A stretch of 64,000 nucleotides of DNA from Triglochin maritima (lineage: Eukaryota; Streptophyta; Magnoliopsida; Alismatales; Juncaginaceae). This document shows positions 35,163-46,100 of the stretch, piece by piece. The position numbers and the translations under genes are program-made. The notes beneath the pieces were generated by a model, which made no database searches, had not been told where the DNA came from, and saw only the letters and a list, made by a program, of their open reading frames with translations. Position 1 is the first letter of the stretch. Each line of letters starts with the position of its first letter. The DNA is taken from the NCBI GenBank assembly GCA_963682175.1, contig OY821788.1:14092001-14156000 (forward strand), in the 5' to 3' direction.

Positions 35163-37407
35163 TGTAACATCCCGAAACAGCGGAAAATTTAAAAATTCAT
35201 AATCAAGACAAAGAGCACAATAGTCAAGACGGGACTGCCACTTCTCATAAACAAATAAGCGGTGCACCATAATACATCAGAGTTTGCCAAAATGAATACA
35301 TGATTACAACAAAAGACAAGGGAAGATAACGTAATCATGTGGACCTCAGTGGTCTGACTAGAGGATCCGACTCCAAACGCGCGCGCCGCCGATCACCACC
35401 CCACTGGACCTACTGCGGTCCTGAAAATATATAACAACAATGCCTGAGTTTCCAGAAGGAAACCCCGTATGCCAACTCACCTATAAATGCATGCATTACA
35501 CAATGAACCTATCATACTAGTAGTATGTCATGGCATCGACAGAAATGGAAAACAGTTCCCCCGAAGGGTAAAATAGGACATCAGTCCGACAATCAACAAC
35601 GAGTCTCCCGAGGAGACCTACTGCAGGCACATGCAGTCTTACAGCACGCGACATCGCACCCCCCACACGCAGCTACACTACTCAAGGGTTCGGCAGGGAG
35701 CCTTTGTCACGCCTGCGGGCCGATAGAATACAGATCTGCAAATCTCAGTGGTCGGAGCCACAGGGACCAACGGGGCCGTCGCCCGGAAGGTATAACAACA
35801 ACATCTCGGTAGGTGCCCAGCCGAGGAAAAACAACATAGCCGGAACAGCCTCGGCTCAACAATCACCATCGCCGGCACAACCTCGGCGGCATCACCGGCA
35901 CAGCATCGGTGGTCCATCACAACAGTCCGGCACAGCATCGGACAAAACCAGACCGAAGTCTGCCAGGTCATCAGGCTCCTCGAGCCGCAAACACCAACCG
36001 CGCCGCTATAAAAGCAGGGCAGCGACCTCCGTAGCCCGTGGGCCGGTAGTCACCTCACCCAACGCCAGTTGCGTGCCCGCACAACATCAACACTGGGATC
36101 CGCGATCCCTCAGGCCTGCTATACTACAATAAGTCCAATCAATACATCACATTTGTCACGCTCCATACCTGGAACTGACGCGTCCCGAACACCCACACTC
36201 TTCCCAACGGCGGTCCCTGGGCAGGCACGCATCACGCGCCCACCGTCACCTCCCGGATCACGCACAAGGCGAGGACACGGGTTTCCGTGGACAAAGTTGG
36301 CATTCAAAAGGGAACCTGGAATTCTGTTCTGGGCCCAAGCGGTCGACCGTTTCCAGAAAGGAATCGGTCGACCGTCCCTAACACGGTCTACCGCTGCGCA
36401 CAAAACACAATCCCCCAAACGGTCTACCGAAGGTCTAAAACCGGTCAACCGAACGAGGTCAAAATTCGGAGTTTGGTCAACATTACAATCCAGTCTATCG
36501 GTTGACCGACTCAGGTCCCGGTCGACCGAAAACTAACAGTACAACTTCTACAACATTTTATTCCATCGGTTGACCGACTCAGGGGTCTCGGTCGACCGAC
36601 AACAGTTAGGGTCAACCTATATTTCTACGTCATATAACGGTCGACCGAACATACTCCAAAGTCCGAACATCATGCAACATAAACCAATATATTTAAGTTC
36701 CGGTCGACCGAACACAAGACCTCGGTCGACCGAAACGCAACAGACAGTAAAGATATACATGCATTCGGTCGACCGTCCAAGGACCGGTCGACCGCCCGGT
36801 CGTCTTCAAACTCGCGCCAGCCGAGGTTTCTTCGCCCAAACGCGACGTCGGAGAGGCCTCCGACCTCCTCCGACCGACCAACACGACCCTCTCATGAGTG
36901 TCAACAACAAACCACACTAGAGAGCGGCATACCTCAAAAGCAACGACGAAAGTGCCGGAGCTCTGCTCGCGTACGTCGCCTCCGGTGATCTCCTCGTGCG
37001 CTCAACTCCGCGCCTCTCCTGCCTGGACCGCTTCGCACCTCACGCCGACGCAGCCTCCTCCGCCTGGCCTTGGGTGACTAAGGAAGAAGGTGTGTGTTTG
37101 GTGAGAAAGGAGGAAGAAGAAATGAGAAGGAGATGAAAGGAGAAGAAAGAGAGAGAAGGCCTCATTTAAACTCGTGCTACAGTACACCACCTCTTCCCCT
37201 TCCCATGCAAACACCTGCAACCCCACTTCCCCATGCAAACCAACCCTAACCATCATTAGTCCACTAACCCTAGGTTAGGGATCTAACACACCACCTCCTC
37301 TGCGACGGGTGGACCCTTCTCTCTACCTTCAAACAACCCGATAAGGGTGACCATTTTCTGGCAAATTTCCTGAAAGGCTTGGAAAGGACCAAAGGAAGGG
37401 TCTTACA
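35163..37407 (-). repeat. Gypsy-type LTR (2,245 bp), apparently solo
   Basis: On the minus strand it starts TGTAAGACCC and ends CGGGATGTTACA, the terminal form of plant Ty3/gypsy (Tekay/Del-like) LTRs. A CCGGCACAGC..CGG-rich segment near 35830-35945 and a dense palindrome array at 36341-36803 lie inside. No primer-binding site follows on the left and no polypurine tract lies on the right. The flanking 5-mers (CACCA and CGTTC) do not match, so the solo status is unproven. Confidence 0.7.
36341..36803. repeat. GGTCGACC palindrome array in a gypsy-type LTR
   Basis: Perfect sites start at 36341, 36366, 36520, 36590, 36639, 36702, 36724, 36777 and 36796. Decayed sites are at 36385 and 36421 (GGTCTACC), 36443 and 36610 (GGTCAACC), and 36500 and 36568 (GGTTGACC). 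Pairs (about 19-25 bp) begin at 36341, 36421, 36500, 36568, 36702 and 36777, with a single site at 36639, giving a 63-80 bp super-period. The same design is seen in copia LTRs. Confidence 0.95.
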
Positions 37408-37969
37408 CGTTCTCACAAAAAACCCACATTTTTCATAACCATAATACAAAAATGGAGTGGGTTATCAAATATTTAGACTTATACCTAGAGATCAATAGAA
37501 GCAGCAAAAAATCGAAAAACAACACAAACAATTAAACAAAACCCACCTCCACGGTTGAAGCCTCGCACCTCCATTGGACTTGTACCACTGACGCAACCGT
37601 CTGTACGCACACTGGAATGGCGACGTAGCCGCACATGCATAGGAGAGGGCTACGAGGCATGGCCTCCTAGTTGTCGTCACCATAGAAGATCATCTCCTTT
37701 CCGGTTTTCGGCTATGGTAAAAGGAAATGGTGGGATTGAGAGAAGGGGAGGCAAGTGGAGCGATGCTTCCTTTATATGCCTGCGGCTTTGGAAGGAAGGG
37801 GTAAAATCATCTTTGGAGTTCGAAAAGATGCCTCGAAACTCAACACCGATTGTGGCAGCCAAACACCCCTTAATGTTTCATCTCAAACGGTCCAAAAACT
37901 ACTTAAAAATAGTGCAATAAATAGTGGTGTTTCTTCAAATAACAATTTCTGATTCTTGGCATCCAAACA
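37408..37969. other. Unassigned sequence
   Basis: No gene or known element was recognised. GC content rises between 37540 and 37700, but the short frames there are overlapping and unlike known proteins. Confidence 0.4.
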
Positions 37970-37977
37970 TGCCCAGC

Positions 37978-38245
37978 TAGGGGTGAGCAAAATTCGGTTC
38001 GGTCCGGTGTCCGGACCGAACCCAATTTTTCGGTCCGGTCTTCGGTCCAGAGGACCATGGGAATTCGGTCTTCGGTCCGGTTCGGTTCGGTCCGGTCAAA
38101 GACCGAAATTTTAAGGGTTAAATTCGGGTTTTGGACCGGACCAGACCGAACCGGACCGAACCGAATTTTTCGGTCCGGTCTTCCGAAAAGTTCGATCTTC
38201 GGTCCGGTCCGGTTCGGTCCGGTCCCGGACCGAAGGTCACCCCTA
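37978..38245. mobile_element. Foldback hAT-type MITE rich in CGGTCC
   Basis: Terminal inverted repeats TAGGGGTGA and TCACCCCTA bound a 268-bp unit flanked by a perfect 8-bp duplication TGCCCAGC (37970-37977 and 38246-38253), the hAT hallmark. The interior is built from repeated CGGTTCGGTCCGG-type phrases in both directions, so the whole unit can fold back on itself. It has no coding capacity. Confidence 0.92.
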
Positions 38246-38253
38246 TGCCCAGC

Positions 38254-39506
38254 ATACATAAGCTCCACAAGTGGTCCTGTTAGCATTTATCATTATGATT
38301 ACACACACATGTAGTATGACTCAATAAATGAACCAGACATGGAAATGATTAAAGTTACTTACGATCCTGCTGGTTGTTGGGGACAATATCATTCGAAAAT
38401 GTACATAAAAGACGTGATGACCGGTTTACCAAATTTTTCATGCAAGAGAGCTTCAATATTGGCAACCTTTAAGGTAACAAAACGAGAATGAAGGTACTAA
38501 AGTATAGTATCTCGTTATAATTATGTACTTTAAGTACATGTTAATTTAAAAACATGTCATCAAACAAGTTGTGTCGTTCTACCAAATGACCTGGATTGTT
38601 TTCACCAAACGAACTGGGTAGTCCGGTCGAAACGAGGTGGCTTGTTCGTTGCAACTTAATTAACAACTTGACTCATTTTAAATATATATATATATATATA
38701 TATACTTCTCTCTAAGACACGAAACAGCTTGTTCAAGATGAGACAACTTAATTAACAACATATCCAATTGTAAATGATTGGAACTTCTGTACGGATGAGT
38801 CTGTCTTGTTCGGAACGCAAGTGTGCCACTAAGGACGACTATGTCTCCCGTATGGTCAAGTCGGTCCCACTCGGGATGTATGTGTCCCGATCGGGATGCA
38901 AGTGTGGCTCGCTCGAGAAGAAATTACGCCCTAGCCCTGTACTGGATTGGTGCTTCCCACACGAGACAAAATAAGCCAACTTGTTTGGAACAACGAGCCA
39001 GCGTTGGGATGCACTAGTCCTGCACTAGGCTAGATTGTTTGACCAAACGAGTTGGGTCATTTTCACCAAACAAGTTGTGTCGTTCTACCAAACGACCGGA
39101 CTTGTTTTAACCAAACGAGTTGGGTCATTCACCAAAATGAGCTAGCTCGTTTCCACCAAACGAGCTGGGTCATTTTCACCAAACGAGCTGCAACTTAATT
39201 AACTCACTAGAAGAACAAAGGTGCAACTTAATTCACAACCTGACCCATTTTAATATATATATATATATATATAATAATATGTGTACTAATTTATGACATT
39301 TGTGAGATTCAAATTCAATCAAGACATTGAAACGAATGACATTTTCTACAACTAAATAAGCTCGGTCCTTTTCTTCAACTAAATAATTGGGTCGTGTTTT
39401 AATACTAAATAACCTAGGTCGCTTCCTTGAGCTAAATAAGGTGGGTCATTTTTTATTACTAAACAACCTAGGTTGTTTTCTTGAGCTAAATAAGTTGGGT
39501 CGTTTG
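38254..39506. other. Minisatellite-like phrase arrays and TA microsatellites
   Basis: At 38790-38930 there are 'ggatgcaagtgtccc' phrases like those at 10205-10425. At about 39035-39190 a CCAAACGAGTTGGGTCATTTTCA-like phrase repeats, and from 39350 a CTAAATAAGNTNGGTCNTTTTCTTGAG-like phrase. The latter array is interrupted by the solo LTR at 39507 and resumes at 41002-41090. TA runs lie at about 38683-38704 and 39254-39272. No gene is seen. Confidence 0.7.
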
Positions 39507-41001
39507 TGTTGGATCATGAGGGTCTCTAATTCTAATCACTTTTAACCCTAATTACCTACTTGTTTAATGATCAAATATATGCAGCGGAATATAAACTAAA
39601 CAAGCAAGTAAAGGAATGGAAAATGCAAACCACAAGGAGTCGGGGATTTTTATAGAGGTTTGGCACCCCACCCGGGTCCTAGTCCTCTCTTGCAAGCTCC
39701 GCTCGGATCACCGAGCTCCACTCATGACTTCACTAACCACTCCTCGTTCCGGGCCAGGAGAGAACAACTTTACAATCTTCAAACTCGCGAACAACCCTCG
39801 CCGAGCTTGGCTCCTTCTCTCACAATCCGAGAGGGATCACTTCGAGCTCTCACCAAAGTCTATACTCATGTCTTGGGCTTTCACCAAGACCCTTGCTTCT
39901 TAAACAAACAATGAGTGGAACAACACTCTCTAATCTTGAGCACACTTGAGTGAGCATATGATTTAAGACTAAAGTGTGGAAGGTTTGAGGCTTGGAGTGT
40001 TTCGAGCTTTCTCTCTAATGTAGGGGACAAATAGTAGTGGGAGAGTTGTGTTAAAATGTGTTTTACAACTCTATTTATAAGCTCCAAAAGAGTTATAGCC
40101 GTTGGGGATGAACTGGGTAAAGATTGTGTAAGATACACAAAATAGAAACTGAGAGGACCCAATTCTGAGTAAGTTCGGTCTACCGGATCGGGTTGTTTGG
40201 TCGACCGTTGGATAATTTTTGACTCGGTTCGGTCGACCGGTTAAGGAACGGTCGACCGCCAAAGGATATGACTCAAGTACACTTAATTGATCGGTCGAAC
40301 ACCGAGATAGGTTCGGTCGACCGATTCACAACACACTCTTTAGGGTTGACAAACAAGATCATATTCGGTCGATCGAAACAAAGTTCCTCGGTCGACCGAA
40401 AACTAACATGCAGTTTTGGTTTGTCGAGTCTTCTAAGTTCGGTCGACCGATACACTAAATGTATTTGGGGTATTTGGAGATAATACGAATACAACCGTTG
40501 GGTATATACGACAAAACAAATGGTCGGAGATTTGTTGTTACTCGGTCGACCGAATTGGGCAGTAAAACACTAATAGGATATATGATCACTCGATCGACCG
40601 AACGGTCTATTTCGGTCGACCGAATGTGGGCAGACTGTTCAGGTTTTGGTTTAGTGTTTTCCGGTCTGAGTTTGGGTGATCTATTGAAGTCCAAATTATA
40701 TGAAATTTCGTGTGTGACTTCTATAGGGAACCTAGTGTGTGTTTGAGTAGTTTTTAGCTCAAGTATGCTCAATTACACAAAGTTCCTAAGACTCAAAGAA
40801 ATACAAATTATATGTCTTCAAATGAGCTTGATTACATGTCTTGACTTGATTTCCTTTCTTCCTTGAGTCTTGATCACCTGTAGAGGTTAGCACAAACCAA
40901 TATATATATGCAAATGCAACATGTGTGCTACTTTACATGATCACAATTAAGATTAGGTTGATTAAATCTTCAAAACATAGATTAAAGCCAAAAAGCCAAC
41001 A
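39507..41001 (-). mobile_element. Solo LTR of copia family 2 (1,495 bp)
   Basis: The plus strand starts TGTTGGATCATG and ends AAGCCAACA. Flanking 5-mers GTTTG (39502-39506) and GTTTT (41002-41006) match at four of five positions. It is a minus-strand relative of 31213-32832. It sits inside a repeated-phrase array whose two halves (39350-39506 and 41002-41090) join across it. Confidence 0.88.
40177..40621. repeat. GGTCGACC palindrome array in minus-strand copia-2 LTR
   Basis: Sites include 40177 (GGTCTACC), 40199, 40231, 40250, 40293 (GGTCGAAC), 40315, 40390, 40441, 40544 and 40614. The spacings 22, 32, 19 and 22 at its left end repeat those at the right end of the 31583-32073 array, as expected of related LTRs. 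Confidence 0.92.
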
Positions 41002-41089
41002 GTTTTTTGAGCTGAATAAGTTGGGTCGTTTTCTAGAGCTAAATAAGCTCGGTAATTTTCTTGAGATAAATAGGCTAAGTCGTTTCTTA

Positions 41090-42900
41090 AGACCATACCT
41101 GGAAGGAAAGTGACCGACCTTGACAGGGAAGGGACTGTCTGGCAGGGACCATCTCTTGTAGAACAGGGCCAATCCCTAGCAGGTGAAGGATCATCCCGGG
41201 CAGGGATGGAAAAGTCTAGATTGCCATCACATTCCACTTGCTTTATTAATAACATGCACATCCAAATACGAAATTTGATGATTCTAGATCCGTCAGAAAG
41301 ACAATTGAAAGAAGCACATATTTGTCTCTCTTACAACTTGCCCAATTCCGATGATACGAGGGTGTGTCAAGACAGACCGTATTTGGAAACTTGACAATAG
41401 ATAGATCATCAATAGTTTGTGCATAACTCTCTCCTCCGATATCCCAATATTGGTGATTCAAGACTCGACTTGATTATTTTTGTTCATGTATTTTTTTTTG
41501 TTTGTTATAGTTTGTGATTGACTGTTGTATTCGGAATGCGGATTAAGTACGTTACAATTTTACAATAGATTCTAATTAAACCCACCCACAACTTGTCTCC
41601 TATTCCGAAGAATCAAACATCTCAAAACTTTTCTTTTGCATAAAACAGCTCAGAAAATAACCCAAAGAATCGCATTGATGCCCAAATTGTACGTCACCAG
41701 TGGGCACCACGAGCTGCACGACTTATACAAAACATAAAGCCATCAAGACAGAGCCATCCTCACATACACGTTGTTATTGAATTCTTCATCTCCACTCAAT
41801 TCCAGTAAGAAATCGGCTTTACAATGACAAAACCAGTGTGTCATCCATGTGTGAAAACAATAAAGAAACTCCGACATTTCACTTTCTTAGATAAAAAAAA
41901 GTTTAGGACCTCCAGTCAGAGTTGCGCTGGAATTGATGGATCCATTAGAGAGTCAACCAAGGAGCCCACTAAAAAGTAACTCCTAGTGGAATTACGTTAC
42001 GTCGCATGCAATAGGATGTACTGAATGACTGTGATTTTGCATCTATACCACTGCAAAAGAAGATTATATATACATATTTCCTTCAAATATTTACCTTTAT
42101 ACCCGTCTGTGGACGTAATTAAACATAACTCTTCTTACTCTTGTACATATTATGTTTATTTAAATTATTTTATACGATAAAATGCAATTATTTTCTCTCT
42201 GCTTTGGAAAACCTTTTTGTTGCCCAACTCAATTTTGTTTATCAGAAGATAAAGTAAATACATATATGTTTAACTAGTATGTACTCCAAAAATTAGATTG
42301 TGTGACTATTAGTATAGAAAGAAAAGTATCAATCACGACTAGTTCTTTGTTAAAAAGCTTAAATTTTTTGTTTATGGAAGTTTAGATGTATAAACTAATT
42401 CAACAAATATATCTGAATTTTATAATTTTCGATGTGTATGAACAATTTAGAACATAGATCAAGATCTACAATTTGGATTTTCAAACAAAAGTTAACTAAT
42501 GTCCACACTTTAAATGTATTAATTTCCCCCTCTAAATATATATATGAGCAATTCACAAAAATAAAAACATACCTTCCATAAAAAATATTTGCAACGTATA
42601 TGCGGTGTTTACAAATATATAGACAATCACATCAAACTATTTAAAGGACAAAATATGCACCTTACACATATCTAAATTGTAGCCAAATCAAATTTGAATG
42701 GGAAAAGCATACACCCGCATACTATACACACGTAAAAAATGCAATCCTGACAACACGAATGTAGTTTCCATTTATTAATCGTCTAATTATTTTTTCAATC
42801 TATATCCACTAAATATGTATATTTGTTTCGTGTAAAATTAAAGACCCCACTTTTTACATATCTGAAAACAACCTGCATCAGTATCCAATTGTAAATCACA
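41090..42900. other. AT-rich intergenic sequence upstream of the KH gene
   Basis: A GC-richer phrase array with 'cagggan' motifs is visible at 41105-41215. The rest is AT-rich and I see no gene or recognisable element in it. Confidence 0.5.
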
Positions 42901-42931
42901 TCTTATTCGGAAAAACACACATATACATAGG

Positions 42932-42939
42932 TATAAAAG
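42932..42939 (+). promoter_or_regulatory. Candidate TATA box of the KH-domain gene
   Basis: TATAAAAG lies about 210 bp before the start codon. It is followed by a CT-rich leader (43020-43075), typical of plant 5' UTRs. The transcription start would be near 42965. This is inferred from motif and position only. Confidence 0.5.
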
Positions 42940-43146
42940 CCAAAATCAATGAAATTCCTAACAATACGGAGTAGGTTTCCATATGCAAAAAACCTAAACA
43001 TAAACACGAGAGCGAGAGAAGAGAGAGAATCCGAAGTCCCACGTCCTCTCTCTCTTTCCTCCCTCCCCACTCCCCATCTCATCTCCCATCGCACCCTGCC
43101 CTCGAGTCACAGCAGCGGCGGGGTTCGGTCGGGAGCGGCGGTGGGA

Positions 43147-46100
43147 ATGGACGAGAGGATTCCGCCGCCCAACTACTTGCCCCACTCCTCCCCTCTCGCC
43201 GCCTTCCGCAACGCCTCCGACCGCTCCAGGTTCATTTAGCGTTGTCTTTGGGAAAAATTGGTCTAGATCTTCTGGTGGGATTGAATGTGGGTTTGGAAGT
43301 ATGTTGCGCTCTGTAGTTTTCTACTTTTGGTCCAGTCGGGACCCGGGACGAATCCAGGAAATTTTCATAGGGGTCAGATTTTTTTCCACGATAGCCAAAC
43401 TAAACAAAACTCAAAACAAGGTCATTAGATTAACATCAAACTCCTGTAATTTGGTATCAATTTGCATGAAAAATATTATTCTTGATGTTCACGTTTACTT
43501 CCGCTTGAATTTGTGAAGAAAGTTCCAATAAATCTTTACATCAAAATATTAAAAAGTTAAATTGTATTGTTATAAGATTTAGTGCAAGTGGAAGATGTGA
43601 AGTCTCAAATCTCAAACTCAATCTTCCATCAAATTGACTTCTAGTTTAGGCACAACTTGGACAGTTAATCAATTAAGATGTTAAATGGATGAAAATAGTA
43701 TAAACATTAAACACCTAACATTTAATTTCTACATGGCGATTTGCTTCATAGGCTATTTTCAGCAAATTAATAGATTAATCATGGATATAATCATGAATTT
43801 TAAAACACCTTACATTACATGGATCAAAATCATAGTTTTTTAAAGAAATTTACATGGATATATCATATAAATATATAATCAAATCCTCAAATCAAAATTG
43901 AATAATCCAAATTTACATTAATTTTTTGGACTAGAATGTGTAAACAAAATTTATAGGTTTTTTTAAAAAAATTGACGGGGCGCAATTTACCCCCCCCCCC
44001 CCCCCCCCCCACCCACAACGTGGGTCCGCCCCTGGTCGGGACGACTGGAATAATTCCGAACTTCACCGTAAGCCGTGTGAAGGTTGTTTCTCAATTCATG
44101 TGTAAAAGTGATACGCGATAATTGAATTTGGAATCTCATGGGTGGATGAAAAAGTTGTTTGGGTACTCCCAACCATCGCATATGTGTCTCAGGGGGGTGC
44201 TAATAGCGAATTCCCTGAGAAGCAAGGGGGAGGGGTCTCAAATGGACTCAAGTTTGTGCGTGATTTGTTGGCTGCTGTTGTTCAGTTCGGTTGCGTTTGG
44301 ATGCATCATTTGTGGTTTCTGTAGAATTTTCGTTTCATGGAATTGTGATTTTAAGGTTTATGAATGGTGAGGTTTGGTTGTTTTAGCAGTTTTGAATATC
44401 ATACTGTATTGTAAAACATATCATATCTGATAAAAATTGAAAATGTATGTATGATCATAACAAGATTAAAGTTTTGCATTTGTTTTAGGTGATCGGAATT
44501 AGAAAAAGTCATTCTAGCTATCTACTTGGATAAACAAGTTCTTTTTATAGTAGTCGTATTTCAATCTTCCACGAAGAATTGATAAGTCAAGGGAAATCAT
44601 CCAAAGAAGTTATTTACAAATGTCCCATTTTGAAAGTTGGAACCAAAGTTGAAGTCCATTGTGAAGTTGAACTTCCGCATATAGATCCTCACACTCTTGT
44701 CAACGTCAAATATCAATTGGTCGAGATTGATCATAGTCGAATTGTTCTCTTTTCAAGTGATGCTCAATCCTTATATTTCACAACTAATCATTTTTCTGAT
44801 GACTTTGTACTTATATGGTCACATTTATACTTAGGTTTTATTTGTGGTTCTTGTTGGCACTGAAAGTTTCGTTCCACAACCCCCCCCCCCTGTATGTAGT
44901 TGTGATTCACTTATTCCAATTTCTTAGCCTTTCTGATTTTCTAAATACCCTCATTGTGATTAGACAAGCAAAGAGTACAATGCAAGTACCAAAAAATAAC
45001 AACTAATGAACACAAAAGAATATTAGAATTTGTAGACAACAATTAAATGAGGTTCATTCTATACAGAGTTACTTCTTTGATTGATTGTTATTAAGATTCA
45101 GTTGCCCAATAAATTGGGCATGCTCTTATTGCCAACTGATATTTTCAACCGAAAAGAATCAATTGTCAGTGTAGTGTTTAATTTATACACTAAATTAAAA
45201 TTTTCATTGCAACACGACATAAAAGACAATATTTAAACAGATATGCTTTAAAGTTGAAGTCCATTGTCAAGTTAAATTTTTGTATTTTACATCTTGGTGA
45301 TAACTTTTAGCCATATTTAAACAGATATGTTGCTGAGTTATTTGCAGAGAGGCAGAAGTTGGAACCTTTTGTTCAAGTTTTACCATTTTGTAGCAAGCTT
45401 CTAAACCAAGGTGATTTCCATCTACATCTCTAAAAAGCTTTTATTCAGCGCATGGTAGTTCCATCCAAGCCCATGACACAAATTTTGTATATTCCAAAGT
45501 TTTTGGTGGACGTCATAAGCTCACCTTAGAATATCAATGGGGTGTCTTGAATTTCAACTCTTTTGTTAAGATAAATGCTGTACATTGGAGTCTTAATTTC
45601 AGATGAAGATGTAGGTCGAAATGCTATGTCAATATACATCCCTTACAACATTATCTCCATTTTGTCTACCTTATTTTAGGCTTCTACATATATTATGGTC
45701 ATTGTACATATGTTCTAGTCATCTATTAGGCATCAACAGTTCTGCAGGTTCACCATTTTAACCCTGTTTTTTATTTCGGTGTTCCTCTAGCTTTAATAGG
45801 TCGACATCAAAATGTGTCTAACATATAGATCATTGCGGCATTCATGTATTCAGATTATCAGATTGACACCCTTAGTATTTATAGAAGTATTTTGTAGTCA
45901 ACGTCCTTCTTGTGTATGTTTCATATAAGCACAATCTAGAATCTATAGTGATCATTGTTTGGAATCATTTGAGGTTTTGTAGACAAATTCCAACAAACTC
46001 ATAAAAAAAGCAACCATTTCAAATCTTTAGGTGATGTTGTGAATGTTTCTCAAAATCCTCATAACACGTGTGCTTATAGAATATTTTGCTTCTTGATATT

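Noticed and set aside
36069..36536. 155-codon frame within the gypsy-type LTR
   Set aside because: It overlaps other long frames on both strands in GC-rich LTR sequence and has no recognisable domain. It also runs through the palindrome array.
35158..37412. Complete solo-LTR status of the gypsy-type LTR
   Set aside because: Flanking 5-mers CACCA and CGTTC do not match, so the element may have been deleted on one side. It is reported only as an LTR.
38057..38314. Arg/Gly/Pro/Phe-rich frame of 85 codons
   Set aside because: It lies inside the foldback MITE and merely translates the CGGTCC repeats.
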